From NCBI RefSeq assembly GCF_001423885.1, contig NZ_LMPP01000009.1, positions 218,044 to 282,043 on the forward strand: a DNA stretch of 64,000 nt. Reading direction: 5' to 3'. The position numbers and the translations under genes are program-made. The DNA is from Rathayibacter sp. Leaf185 (GTDB lineage: Bacteria > Actinomycetota > Actinomycetes > Actinomycetales > Microbacteriaceae). The notes below the pieces were generated by a model, which was not told where the DNA came from, made no database searches, and saw only the letters and a list, made by a program, of their open reading frames with translations. Below, piece after piece: positions 9,450 through 17,861 of this stretch (within the stretch, counting starts at the first letter, position 1; each line of letters starts with the position of its first letter).

Positions 9450-10163
9450 ATGACTGCCCGCGCCCGTGAGCACGATCTCATCGAGACCTTCGTGACGCTC
9501 TCCGACACCCTCGTCGACGACTACGACACCGTCGAGCTCGTGCAGACCCTCGTCGACCGGAGCGCCTCGCTGTTCGAGGCCGCCTCGGCGGGCCTCCTCC
9601 TGCGCGACGCGCACGGCGTGGCCGAGGTGCTCGCGTCCACCGATGAGGACTCCCGCCTGATCGGGCTCCTGCAGCTGCGCGAGGACGCCGGCCCCTGCAT
9701 GGAGTGCCTCCACACCGGCGAAGCGGTCGTCGTCGCCGACGTCCGCGAGGCGCCGCCGGAGTGGGCGCGATTCCGCGATCGAGCGCTCGAGCTCGGTCTG
9801 CGCTCCGTCCACTGCGTCCCGCTGCGGCTCCGGAGCGAGTGCATCGGCTCGCTCAACCTGTTCGGCTCGACTCCGGGCCTCCTCGCTGCCGAGGACGTCG
9901 CCGTCGTGCAGGCGTTCGCCGATGTGGCGACGATCGGGATCCTGCACCAGCGCGCACTGGAGGAGAGCGACCTCGTGCGGAGTCAGCTGCAGCGCGCCCT
10001 CGACAGCCGCGTGGTCATCGAGCAGGCGAAGGGCGCCGTCGCGTACTCGCTCGACATCAGTACCGAGGAGGCGTTCGACGTCCTCCGAGGCCACGCACGG
10101 TCGACCTCGACGGCTCTCACAGTCGTCGCGGGTCGCGTCCTGCGCGGCGAGCTGCGGCTCTAG
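9450..10163 (+). CDS. GAF and ANTAR domain antiterminator-type regulator
   Basis: This 237-residue protein has a GAF sensory domain over about residues 20-165 (DTVELVQTLVDRSASLFEAASAGLLL through SLNLFGSTPGLLAAEDVAVVQAFADVATIGIL). A C-terminal ANTAR domain covers about 172-232 (LQRALDSRVVIEQAKGAVAYSLDISTEEAFDVLRGHARSTSTALTVVA). ANTAR domains bind paired RNA hairpins and prevent transcription termination. The ligand and target RNA are unknown. Its stop overlaps the convergent stop of the next gene by three bases. The structured stretch at 13.2-13.4 kb is a conceivable but untested RNA target. Confidence 0.9.
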   Translation: MTARAREHDLIETFVTLSDTLVDDYDTVELVQTLVDRSASLFEAASAGLLLRDAHGVAEVLASTDEDSRLIGLLQLREDAGPCMECLHTGEAVVVADVREAPPEWARFRDRALELGLRSVHCVPLRLRSECIGSLNLFGSTPGLLAAEDVAVVQAFADVATIGILHQRALEESDLVRSQLQRALDSRVVIEQAKGAVAYSLDISTEEAFDVLRGHARSTSTALTVVAGRVLRGELRL

Positions 10164-12700
10164 GCCGTCTTCGCGGGAGCGGGCGCCGGCTCGTCGGGCC
10201 GGGCACCGAGCGCGCGGGCGAAGGCGAGAGCCTCCCGCGCCGACACATCGGGCAGGTAGGCGCGCCCCAGGGCGGCACCGATCCGCGGCAGCTGCAGGGC
10301 GTCGGGGTACGCCATCCACAGTCCCGCGTAACGCGGGTGGAACTTCGCCTTGAAGCGGAAGAGCGACGTGAAGCCGTAGGCGGGCTCCAGCGTCCTCGCG
10401 AGGAACTCGAGCAGGCGCGAGAGCACGGTCGGCTCCGGCGGCTGCTGCCCCTCCTCGACCGGCGCGACCGCGAGCGGGGCACCGGACAGCGAGAGCATCT
10501 CGGCACCCTCCCCTTGGGCGTGCAGGGCTGCCGAGGCGATCAGGAACTCCATGATGCCGGGCATCGCGTCATCGGAGCGGCGCATGAAGTCGAGCGTCCA
10601 GCCGACGACCCGGCCGTCGCGGTGGACGGGGAGCCAGCTCGTGACGCCCTGCAGCACCCCATCGGGGCCGACGGCGAGCAGCAGTGCGACATCGGCGTCG
10701 CGGATCTCGTCCATCCCGCCGAGCGTGAAGCCCATCTCGGGCAGCGCCTTCTCGGCCACCCAGCGCTCGGACAGGTCGACGATCTGGTTCGCCATGCCGA
10801 GCGAGAGCTCGGGCCAGCTCGTCCAGACGGCCTCGATGCCGAGCTTGATCCCGCGGTTGAGCGGGTAGCGCACCTTCTGCCACTGCTTGCCCGTCAGCTC
10901 GAAGCCCGCCAGCTCGATGATCGTCTCCTCGCCCACCGAGATCCGCGACCAGCCGAGTGCGTCGAAGACGGGCAGAAGCTCGTCGTGGACGCTGTAGAAG
11001 ACCGGCGTCCAGCTCCGCTCGTCGCAGAACCGGACGAAGCCGGCGACGACCTCGGCTCGACGCTCGGGCGCGCAGGCGGGGTCCGAGAGCGTGATCGCGA
11101 CTCCGCCGATCACCCGGTAGGCGACGCCGCCCTCGCCGTCGGCCGCGATCCAGTGCTCGTTGCCCTGCCACGTGCCCTGGTGTCCGAGGCTCCCGGCGCC
11201 GTAGCGGGCGAGCAGGGCCCGGTAGCGGGCCTCGTCGCCGCGCACCCGCTGGACGTCGGTCGCCCGGAGGAGCGAGAGGACGGCGATGACGACGAGGAGC
11301 CAGAACACGGGCCCGACCCACTCGAAGACCAGGCGGGCGACCGGTTCACGGGGCACCGCCATCAATCCGAACCCGCCGAGGAAGCTCACCGGGACGAAGC
11401 GCAGGAGCCCGTCCAGCAACAGCCTGCCGATGCCGATCACCGGCTCGAAGCTGGTGCGGGAGGACGCCGCGAGCGCGAGGTAGCCGCCGAGGGCCACCAC
11501 GAACGCCGTTCCGATGATCCTCCTCCAGCGCCGGGCCGCACGGAGGGGGGCGCGGAGGGGGAAGTGCCGGCGCCCGATGACGAGCATCGCGACCACGGCG
11601 AGCGGGACGAGGACCGTCGTCGCGACCCAGAGCAGGTACTCGGCGTAGTAGGGGAAGTCGGAGTGCCGGGCCGCCCGCTGCAGCGAGAACACCTCGAGGA
11701 CCGCGATCGCCGCGTTGACGCCGATCGCCAGGACGAGGCCGAGCCGCCGCCCGGAGCGCAGGCCCACCGCTGCGACGAGCAGCAGAAGCAGGGGGACGAA
11801 GGTCAGGACGATCGGCCCCGGCGACACGAGGCTGAGCCGCACGTGGTGCGTGCAGTGGCGCACCATCCGGCCGCAGGGATCCTCGAGGTCGCCCGTGCCG
11901 GTGAAGGCGCTCTGCAGCAGTCGTCCCAGGAACGAGAAGGGACCGTATCCGGAGTCGGAGAGCACTGCCACCAGCGGGCCGATCGCCGTCACGGCGACGA
12001 CCGCGGCGATCAGCGCGCGCGACTCACGGTGCGAGCTCCTGGCGGGCCTGCCGGGGCGCAGAGCGCTCGGTCCTCCCGCGAGGACGGCACCGAGAGCGAG
12101 ACCGGCCACCCCCGCGATCAAGCGGTAGACGTCGGCGGAGTCACCGGCGTAGAGCACGAACATGAGGACGACCGAGAAGGTCGTGACCCGCAGCCGGCGG
12201 CGCCACAGCGCGCCCATGAACGCCGTCGAGACGAGGAGTGCTCCGACGGCGCCGATCAGCGGGTCGAACGTCGCGTCGCCGACCGTATCGCTCGCCCACC
12301 ACTCACCGGCCGCGGCACCGAGCGACTGCAGCAGCGCGCCGAGGCCGGAGCCGAGCGCGCCCGTCACGACGAAGGCCGCGATCGTGCGGAGAGACCCGAG
12401 CCGCCGCTCCGCCACGGCGACGAGTGGGAGCACGAGCACCACATCGAGCAGCAGCTGCAGGGGGTCGGAGGAGATCAGGAGCGACGTCACCGCCGTCCAC
12501 GGACGCCCGTCGAGGGTCGTCCCGGCTCCCGCGGCCCACCAGGCAGAGGTCTCGGCGCTCGCAGGCCCGAAGAGCGTCCCTGCCGCCGCACTCGCGAGCA
12601 GCAGGACGAGGGTCGTGGCGACCGCCGCCGGTGACCGGCGGACGAGGAATCGCAGTGATCGGGCCAGTGCGGTGCCGCGCCTCGAGAACCACGACGGCAT
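10160..12700 (-). CDS. MprF-like membrane protein: degenerate rhomboid region plus DUF2156 aminoacyl-phospholipid synthase domain
   Basis: This is an 846-residue multi-pass membrane protein. Residues 25-205 look like a rhomboid fold with the catalytic residues lost: GAVGALL replaces GxSG, and no histidine is seen near YRLIAGVAGLALG. More membrane helices follow to about 500. Residues 515-820 form the cytoplasmic DUF2156 domain, as in MprF, which attaches lysine or alanine from tRNA to phosphatidylglycerol (GHQGTWQGNEHW, GWTLDFMRRSDDAMPGIMEFLIA, RFKAKFHPRYAGLW). The ATG at 12700 is preferred over the one at 12760 because AGGAG lies eight bases upstream. Amino-acid specificity is unknown. Confidence 0.8.
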   Translation of the reverse strand: MPSWFSRRGTALARSLRFLVRRSPAAVATTLVLLLASAAAGTLFGPASAETSAWWAAGAGTTLDGRPWTAVTSLLISSDPLQLLLDVVLVLPLVAVAERRLGSLRTIAAFVVTGALGSGLGALLQSLGAAAGEWWASDTVGDATFDPLIGAVGALLVSTAFMGALWRRRLRVTTFSVVLMFVLYAGDSADVYRLIAGVAGLALGAVLAGGPSALRPGRPARSSHRESRALIAAVVAVTAIGPLVAVLSDSGYGPFSFLGRLLQSAFTGTGDLEDPCGRMVRHCTHHVRLSLVSPGPIVLTFVPLLLLLVAAVGLRSGRRLGLVLAIGVNAAIAVLEVFSLQRAARHSDFPYYAEYLLWVATTVLVPLAVVAMLVIGRRHFPLRAPLRAARRWRRIIGTAFVVALGGYLALAASSRTSFEPVIGIGRLLLDGLLRFVPVSFLGGFGLMAVPREPVARLVFEWVGPVFWLLVVIAVLSLLRATDVQRVRGDEARYRALLARYGAGSLGHQGTWQGNEHWIAADGEGGVAYRVIGGVAITLSDPACAPERRAEVVAGFVRFCDERSWTPVFYSVHDELLPVFDALGWSRISVGEETIIELAGFELTGKQWQKVRYPLNRGIKLGIEAVWTSWPELSLGMANQIVDLSERWVAEKALPEMGFTLGGMDEIRDADVALLLAVGPDGVLQGVTSWLPVHRDGRVVGWTLDFMRRSDDAMPGIMEFLIASAALHAQGEGAEMLSLSGAPLAVAPVEEGQQPPEPTVLSRLLEFLARTLEPAYGFTSLFRFKAKFHPRYAGLWMAYPDALQLPRIGAALGRAYLPDVSAREALAFARALGARPDEPAPAPAKTA

Positions 12701-12831
12701 GGTGAGCGCTCCTGTTCGAACCCGGGAGGGCGCCGCTCCGGCGACGTCCGGCGTCAGCATAACGGCGTCGTGTCGGCACCCGGCCGTGAAGCGCCCGAGG
12801 GCCGCGCTCGGACGGCATCACCGCGATGCGG

Positions 12832-12837
12832 TACCGT
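12832..12837 (+). promoter_or_regulatory. Putative -10 box of leaderless accE
   Basis: TACCGT ends six bases before the ATG at 12844. With this box accE would have its own promoter despite its distance from accD. Confidence 0.45.
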
Positions 12838-12843
12838 CGCGGG

Positions 12844-13065
12844 ATGAGCGCTCAGGACTCCTCCCCCGACGTCGTCATCTCGACCCCGGGTCTCGACGCC
12901 CGTCAGATCGCCGCCGTCACGGCCGTCGTGACCGCGCTCGCCGCTCAGGCAAGCGCTCCGCAGGAGCCGTCGGAGGCCGTCTCGGGTGGCTGGAACGCCC
13001 GCTCGTCGGCCGTGCGCGCACCGCTCGCTCCGGCTCCGGGTGCCTGGCGCTCGTTCTCCGGCTGA
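12844..13065 (+). CDS. accE: Acyl-CoA carboxylase epsilon subunit
   Basis: This 73-residue protein has the simple plan of actinobacterial AccE: a short beta strand (VVISTPG), a helix DARQIAAVTAVVTALAA, a linker, a mid tryptophan (SGGWNARS) and a final GAWRSFSG. The epsilon subunit bridges and stabilises the alpha and beta subunits of actinobacterial acyl-CoA carboxylases. It is usually directly after the beta-subunit gene; here about 3.9 kb separates them. The epsilon call rests on length, motif plan and locus, since the family is poorly conserved. Confidence 0.8.
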   Translation: MSAQDSSPDVVISTPGLDARQIAAVTAVVTALAAQASAPQEPSEAVSGGWNARSSAVRAPLAPAPGAWRSFSG

Positions 13066-13297
13066 CGCTCCGCATCGTCCCTGGGCGTGTGTGATGGTGC
13101 GCGTCGGGGCTCTCTTGTACCCCGATGACGTCGGGCGGCGTCCGAACGTGAGATTTGTCCCCCGATTAGTCCCCTAAAGTGACGACTATCTGGATCCTCG
13201 CCCGCTGAGGATGATTATGCGTGTTCGGTGCTTCCCCTTCGGAGGAGGCACTGCCAATCACTCGCCGACCAGGGTAAGCGGGCGGGTGTTTTGGGGG
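13066..13297. other. Intergenic stretch with no gene, possible regulatory or structured RNA
   Basis: No coding region is seen. A more AT-rich patch at about 13150-13195 carries two GTCCCC hexamers 12 bases apart, as an operator might. At about 13229-13255 a hairpin with a TTCG loop (GTGCTTCCCC then GAGGAGGCAC) is followed by strong inverted repeats. Together these could be a small RNA or a 5' leader without a gene. Direction of any transcription is uncertain. Confidence 0.35.
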
Positions 13298-13334
13298 CGA
13301 GTGAGGGTGATATTCGGGTTATCACCCTCACTCG
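13298..13334. repeat. Perfect 14-base inverted repeat
   Basis: CGAGTGAGGGTGAT at 13298-13311 pairs with ATCACCCTCACTCG at 13321-13334 around a 9-base loop, with no mismatch. It could be a terminator stem, a dyad operator or part of a structured RNA. Confidence 0.85.
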
Positions 13335-13342
13335 GGGTTTGA

Positions 13343-13394
13343 CGGCGGGCCGGGCCCCCTCTTCGGAGGAGTGGACGGCCCGCCGCTCTCTTTT
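13343..13394 (+). terminator. Rho-independent terminator-like hairpin
   Basis: CGGCGGGCC at 13343-13351 pairs with GGCCCGCCG at 13377-13385. The loop contains a nested CCT/AGG stem around CTTCGG. The right arm is followed by CTCTCTTTT, a T-rich run on the plus strand, so it would stop plus-strand transcription. Confidence 0.65.
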
Positions 13395-13401
13395 AACCGG
13401 T

Positions 13402-13521
13402 CAGTCCGTCTCGGTCGGCCAGTCCGTCTCGGTCGGCCAGTCCGTCTCGGCCGACCAGTCCGTCTCGGCCGACCAGTCCGTCTCGGCCGACCAGTCCGTC
13501 TCGGTCGGCCAGTCCGTCTCA
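13402..13521. repeat. 18-base tandem repeat, six full units plus a part
   Basis: Units begin at 13402, 13420, 13438, 13456, 13474 and 13492, with a 12-base partial unit at 13510. All share CAGTCCGTCTCGG and end in either TCGGC (type A) or CCGAC (type B), in the order A A B B B A and part. The array ends 31 bases short of the stop of the gene at 13553. The period is a multiple of three, but no gene with start signals spans it. Confidence 0.95.
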
Positions 13522-13552
13522 CCCGCCTCCAAAGAGGCCGAGGCTTGCAGGC

Positions 13553-14596
13553 TCAGGCGCCGGAGGGCGCGTGCTCGTCGCGTCGGATCTCGACCCAGGC
13601 GTCGACCTCGTCCGCCGCGTCGTCCGAGCCCAGTGCACCCGCACTGCCGTCGCCCGCCGTCCGGAGCCCGACGACGGTGACCGCCGACGGGGAGTCGGGC
13701 GACGCGGTGCGCACGACGATCCGGTCGACCCCCTCGCGGATACCGCCGAGCGCCCGGGCGAGCTCGCTGAGGACCCGGCCGCTCTCCTGCTCCGAGGTGC
13801 GGTCGAGTCCGCCGTCGTCGAGCACCGAGACGGTCACACCGCGCCGCCGGGCGTCGAGCACGAGCCGGCGCACGTCGTCGTCGAGGAGGCGACGGCCACG
13901 GATCTCGTCGCGCACCGACGCCTCGAGGAGGCGGCACTCCCGCCTCTCGTCGTCGCTCAGCTCCGAGCCGCTCGTGGCGATCCGCCGCAGCATGCCGGAG
14001 GCGATCGCGCGGGTCTGCTCCAACCGCACTTCGCGCTCGCTCAGGTGCGCCTCCTCCGCCGCCCGCCACGACGCCGCGGCGCGCTCGGCCGCCTCGAGCA
14101 CGCGCGCCTCGGAGCTGGCGCGACCGAGCTCGATGATCAGCAGGTGCGCGATGCCCACCCAGGCGATGTCGCCGACCACGCCGAGCGTCGCCAGCGCCAC
14201 CGGGCCCGCCCAGACCGCCGTGTGGACGACGAGGAAGGCGACCCCGGCCCATGCGGCGATCGAGCGCCTCCGCGCGCAGACGATGGTCATCAGCGTCCCG
14301 ACGGCGGCGATGTACCAGGTGGAGTAGCCGTTCGACGCTCCGGGATCCAGCGAGGGAGCGACGAGCAGGGGCAGCGCGACGGCGACGGCGGTCATCGCGA
14401 GCGCGACGACCGCGTGCATCCGGATCGCCCCACCCGGCCAGAGGGCGACGACAGTGGCGGTGATGTAGAGGGCGACCGCGAGCAGATCGGCGGGGCTCGG
14501 CGGCGCGGTCCGGTACGAGAAGAACGCGAGGACCACGTGGTAGAGCGAGAAGCCCGCGCCGAGAGCGAGGAGGAGGGGGCGGGGGTAGGTGATCAC
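13553..14596 (-). CDS. Membrane protein resembling a degenerate sensor kinase
   Basis: This 347-residue protein has about five or six membrane segments in residues 5-150. A coiled segment follows (SSEARVLEAAERAAASWRAAEEAHLSEREVRLEQTR), and then a cytoplasmic region laid out like a histidine kinase but without recognisable ATP-binding N, G1 or G2 boxes. GTG at 14596 is chosen because GGGGGAG lies just upstream and it overlaps the preceding kinase stop by four bases. It is therefore translationally coupled to a real kinase and probably works with it. Family identity is uncertain. Confidence 0.6.
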   Translation of the reverse strand: MITYPRPLLLALGAGFSLYHVVLAFFSYRTAPPSPADLLAVALYITATVVALWPGGAIRMHAVVALAMTAVAVALPLLVAPSLDPGASNGYSTWYIAAVGTLMTIVCARRRSIAAWAGVAFLVVHTAVWAGPVALATLGVVGDIAWVGIAHLLIIELGRASSEARVLEAAERAAASWRAAEEAHLSEREVRLEQTRAIASGMLRRIATSGSELSDDERRECRLLEASVRDEIRGRRLLDDDVRRLVLDARRRGVTVSVLDDGGLDRTSEQESGRVLSELARALGGIREGVDRIVVRTASPDSPSAVTVVGLRTAGDGSAGALGSDDAADEVDAWVEIRRDEHAPSGA

Positions 14597-15813
14597 GACG
14601 CGCTCCCCCGCTCGGCCGACGGCGGCCACGTGATGACGACCCGGGTGCCCGCGCCGGGCGCCGAGTCGACCCGGGCGTCGCCTCCGGCGTTCTGGACGCG
14701 CTCGAGGATCGACAGCCGGATGCCCAGGCGCTCGCGCGGCACTTCCGCGACCTCGAAGCCGCGGCCGTCGTCCTCGACCACCACGCGCACGAGGCCGTCG
14801 TCGAGCACGCCGCGGACCGCTCGGCGGACGTCGGCGCTCGGTCCCGCGTGCTGGACGCTGTTGGTGAGCGCCTGCCAGACGGCGCCGAGCACCGCCTCCG
14901 CGACGATGCGCGGCACGCTGCTCACCCGCGGATCGGTTCCGCTCGCGATCTCGATCAGGACATCGGCCGCGAAGGTCGAGGCGGCGTGGGTCAGCTGGCG
15001 CTCGACGAGCTCGAGGGGAACATCCCCGTCGGACACGTCGGACTCGCGTTCGGGGAGCAGAACGGAGAGGGTACGGCGCGCCATCGACGAGACCAGCGAG
15101 CGCTCGGCGGGCGACTCCGCAGTGGCGGCGGCCAGCAGCGTCGCGAGGACGTTGTCGTGCACGAGCGCGTCGACCTCGACCCGCTCGACCTCGCCCGCGT
15201 GCTGCCGCATCGCCGCCTCGTACTGCTCCATCGCCGTCGTCTGGGCCCGGTCGACCTCATCGGCCGACTGTCTCAGCACCGTGATCAGGACGAGCATCGC
15301 GAAGCCGACGATGCCGACGTAGAACGCATCGAGGATCGCCCGGGTGGGCTCGGCCGCGCCCCCGGAGGGGAGGACGCGGAGCACCCCGAACAGCAGCGGG
15401 GTCGTGATCGCGTAGGCGATGGCGACGCGCAGCGGCGCGACGGTCGTGCAGAACGCGGTGCCGATGGTCATCAGATACCAGATCCAGGGCGTGTCCTGCA
15501 CGACGGCGTCCGGGAGGACCGAGAAGGGCCACGAGACGAGGGCGACGAGCAGACCCGCCGCCACCAGGACGGCGGTCACGCGCATCCCCCGCCGGATGAC
15601 CGCGGTGACGACCGAGGCGGCGAGCGCCCCGAAGACCAGGGCGAGGACCGGCCACGCCACTGCGGGCTGCAGATCGGAGAGCTGACCGAGGATCGGCGGC
15701 ACGGTCTGCAGCGCGAAACCGAAGCCGAAGAACGAGACGACGGTGGAGATGATCCGGTCGATGCGCTCCCTGTTCGCCGGGGCGCGGGCGGGCAGGGCGT
15801 CAGCGCCCGGCAT
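14593..15813 (-). CDS. Sensor histidine kinase
   Basis: This 406-residue kinase starts at the ATG at 15813, overlapping the response-regulator gene by 14 bases. Hydrophobic segments span about residues 20-175. A linker then leads to the phosphoacceptor region EVDALVHDNVLATLLAAATAE (histidine in VHDN) and a C-terminal ATPase domain with ALTNSVQHAG (N box), VVVEDDGRGFEVAEVPRERLGI (G1) and GAGTRVVITWP (G2). It most likely phosphorylates the NarL-type regulator encoded directly before it. The stimulus is unknown. Confidence 0.9.
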   Translation of the reverse strand: MPGADALPARAPANRERIDRIISTVVSFFGFGFALQTVPPILGQLSDLQPAVAWPVLALVFGALAASVVTAVIRRGMRVTAVLVAAGLLVALVSWPFSVLPDAVVQDTPWIWYLMTIGTAFCTTVAPLRVAIAYAITTPLLFGVLRVLPSGGAAEPTRAILDAFYVGIVGFAMLVLITVLRQSADEVDRAQTTAMEQYEAAMRQHAGEVERVEVDALVHDNVLATLLAAATAESPAERSLVSSMARRTLSVLLPERESDVSDGDVPLELVERQLTHAASTFAADVLIEIASGTDPRVSSVPRIVAEAVLGAVWQALTNSVQHAGPSADVRRAVRGVLDDGLVRVVVEDDGRGFEVAEVPRERLGIRLSILERVQNAGGDARVDSAPGAGTRVVITWPPSAERGSAS

Positions 15814-16486
15814 CGCCGTCGTCCGGATCGATGCCGGGGAGGATGCCGTCCTCGACGGCGCGGCGGAGGAGGTCGACCTTGGTCGGCGCGGGGCGCCCGA
15901 TCTCGACGTACTTGTCGCGGATGCGGTCGAGGTACTCCTTGGCCGTCGAGACCGAGATCTGCAGGCGCTCGGCGACGAGCTTGAGCGGCAGACCGGAGGC
16001 GTAGAGGTGCAGCACATCGCGCTCGCGGCGGCCCAGGACCGCCCGGGCGAAGTCGTCGTCGGCGTCGATGGCCGAGGCCCACTCGAGGTTGTTCAGGACC
16101 TCGCCGCGGGCGACCGTGCGGATCGCGGCGATGACGATCGACATCGGAGACGACTTCGGGATGACTCCCGCCGCCCCCGCGGCGAGCGCCTCGCGCACCG
16201 CGACGACGCGGTCGGCGATGCTGTGCACCAGGACGGCGGAGCCGCGGACCTGCCCCCACTTGACGTTCGCGGTGATGCTCGACCCGTCGTTGAGTGAGAG
16301 GTCGAGCACGAGGACCTCGATCTCAGTGCCGCCCAGGACCACCTCGAGGGCCTCGACGGTCTCGGCGGCGGCGACGACGTGCATCCCCGCGCTCTCGATC
16401 GCCGCGGCCACGCCGAGACGCACCGATTCGTGATCGTCGACGATCGCCACTCGGACGCGGGCCTCAGTGCTCATCGTCGACTCCAT
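15800..16486 (-). CDS. NarL/FixJ-family response regulator
   Basis: This 228-residue regulator has a receiver domain (VRVAIVDDHESVRLGV with acidic D17/D18, phosphoacceptor D62 in VLVLDLSL, lysine in GVIPKSSP). A LuxR-type helix-turn-helix follows at about 148-205 (LGRRERDVLHLYASGLPLKLVAERLQISVSTAKEYLDRIRDKY). A TACGAT box lies eight bases before the first ATG. An internal ATG at 16474 with GGAG upstream is an alternative start. It heads a three-gene operon with the kinase and the degenerate kinase. Confidence 0.92.
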   Translation of the reverse strand: MESTMSTEARVRVAIVDDHESVRLGVAAAIESAGMHVVAAAETVEALEVVLGGTEIEVLVLDLSLNDGSSITANVKWGQVRGSAVLVHSIADRVVAVREALAAGAAGVIPKSSPMSIVIAAIRTVARGEVLNNLEWASAIDADDDFARAVLGRRERDVLHLYASGLPLKLVAERLQISVSTAKEYLDRIRDKYVEIGRPAPTKVDLLRRAVEDGILPGIDPDDGDAGR

Positions 16487-16512
16487 CGGGATTCATCGTA
16501 CCGACGCGGCGC

Positions 16513-17817
16513 TCACGTCCGGCGTCGGGTGAGGCGCGCGACCGCCTCGACGTGAGAGGTGTGCGGGAAGAGATCGAAGCCGTCGAGGCGCTCGAGCTCG
16601 TAGCCGCCCGCCGTCAGCGAGCCGACGTCGCGGGCGAGCGCCACGGGGTCGCAGGCCACGTAGAGGAGCTGCGCGGGCGCCAGCTCGATCAGGGCGTCGG
16701 TGACGGCGCGGCCCGCTCCGGAGCGCGGAGGATCGAGGACCACGGTGGCCGCACGCCACCGCTCGCGCTCGCGCGCATCGGCCTGAGCGATCGCATCGCG
16801 GAGGTAGCGGTCGACACGGGCGGTCACAGCGCGGGCCCCGGGCTGGTCGGCCAGGTTCTCGAGCGCGTGCTCGGTGGCTCGCGTGTCGCTCTCGACGCTC
16901 GTGATCCGGACACCGGCGCCGAGACGGTCGGCCAGGGCCGCGGCGAGCAACCCCACACCGCCGTAGAGATCGTGGTTCGCGGAGCGCGGGTCGGTGAGCT
17001 CGGCGTCGACACCCGCCTGCACGGCGTCGAAGAGGGTGGTCGCGGCGCCGCGGTGCACCTGCCAGAACCCGGCGCGGTCGACGCGGAAGGTGCGGTCGGC
17101 GACGAACTCGGTGACGACCGTGCGATCCCTCCGAGCCCGCTTGTCGGAGGGGTCGTGCACGAGGACGGCGGCCCCCTCCGACCCTGCGGCGTCGACGAGG
17201 TCGACGACCGATCCGGGAGCGAGGCGCTGACCGAGGGGCGCGACCGCCGTCGAGGCGGCCGTCGCGAGCGGCAGGGAGTCGACGGTGACGACGTGATGAC
17301 TGCGCGCGGCGTAGGGACCGACCCGCCCGTCGTCGTCGACGTGCAGCTGGTTCCGTGTGCGCCAGCCGAGGCCGCCGGAGTCGTCGTCGCCGAACACCGG
17401 CGAGACCTCGACGCTCACCTCGCGGTGGGCGAAGCGCGAGAAGGAGTCCTCGAGCACGAAGCGCTTCAGCGCCCGCTGATGGGCGAGGGCGATGTGGCCG
17501 AACTCGGCTCCCCCGACCCTCTCCTCGGGCCTCCTGTCGAGGCCGGCCTCGGGCCAGATGTGGTCGACACGGTGCGGCGACGCCTCGAGCACTTCGAGCG
17601 CCTCGCCCCGCCAGAAGCTGGCGTGCCTCACCTCGCTGACGCGCACGCGCACCCGCTCGCCCGGCAGGACGTCGGGGACGAAGACGACGCGGCCCTCGTG
17701 CCGGGCGACGAACACGCCTCCGTGGGCGACGTTGCTAATGTCGACCTCGATCTCGGTTCCGAGTGCTGGGTCGGCCCCCTCGGGGCGGGACGGCGCGCGG
17801 GACGGAGTCTGTGCCAT
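16513..17817 (-). CDS. TRAM-domain RNA (uracil-5-)-methyltransferase
   Basis: This 434-residue enzyme belongs to the TrmA/RlmC/RlmD family that methylates uracil-C5 in 23S rRNA or tRNA with S-adenosylmethionine. An N-terminal TRAM domain (about residues 15-80) precedes the catalytic domain with DLYGGVGLLA, VVLDPPRSGAG and the nucleophile region LLYVACDPVALARDV (about 385-400). Iron-sulfur cysteines of the RlmD type are absent. The ATG at 17817 is chosen for the TRAM start and a GATGCT box six bases upstream. Exact target base is not readable. Confidence 0.88.
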   Translation of the reverse strand: MAQTPSRAPSRPEGADPALGTEIEVDISNVAHGGVFVARHEGRVVFVPDVLPGERVRVRVSEVRHASFWRGEALEVLEASPHRVDHIWPEAGLDRRPEERVGGAEFGHIALAHQRALKRFVLEDSFSRFAHREVSVEVSPVFGDDDSGGLGWRTRNQLHVDDDGRVGPYAARSHHVVTVDSLPLATAASTAVAPLGQRLAPGSVVDLVDAAGSEGAAVLVHDPSDKRARRDRTVVTEFVADRTFRVDRAGFWQVHRGAATTLFDAVQAGVDAELTDPRSANHDLYGGVGLLAAALADRLGAGVRITSVESDTRATEHALENLADQPGARAVTARVDRYLRDAIAQADARERERWRAATVVLDPPRSGAGRAVTDALIELAPAQLLYVACDPVALARDVGSLTAGGYELERLDGFDLFPHTSHVEAVARLTRRRT

Positions 17818-17823
17818 CCGTCG

Positions 17824-17829
17824 AGCATC
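17824..17829 (-). promoter_or_regulatory. Putative -10 box of the RNA methyltransferase gene
   Basis: GATGCT (minus strand) lies six bases before the ATG at 17817, in the 44-base gap to divergent maf. Confidence 0.35.
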
Positions 17830-17861
17830 CCACAGCGTGGGCCCGACCGCAGGGAGCCCGC

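Noticed and set aside
9704-12634. Plus-strand open frame of 976 codons opposite the MprF-like gene
   Set aside because: Its translation is low-complexity R/E/D/G-rich with no domain, which is typical of the antisense of a high-GC gene; the minus strand has clear membrane segments and a DUF2156 domain.
13402-13521. 18-base tandem repeats as a CRISPR array
   Set aside because: Units are directly adjacent with no spacers, and no cas gene is present.
13401-14252. Open frame reading ETDW(S/P) repeats through the 18-base array on the minus strand
   Set aside because: It is out of frame with the kinase-like gene it overlaps and has no domain. The array lies outside the 13553-14596 gene.
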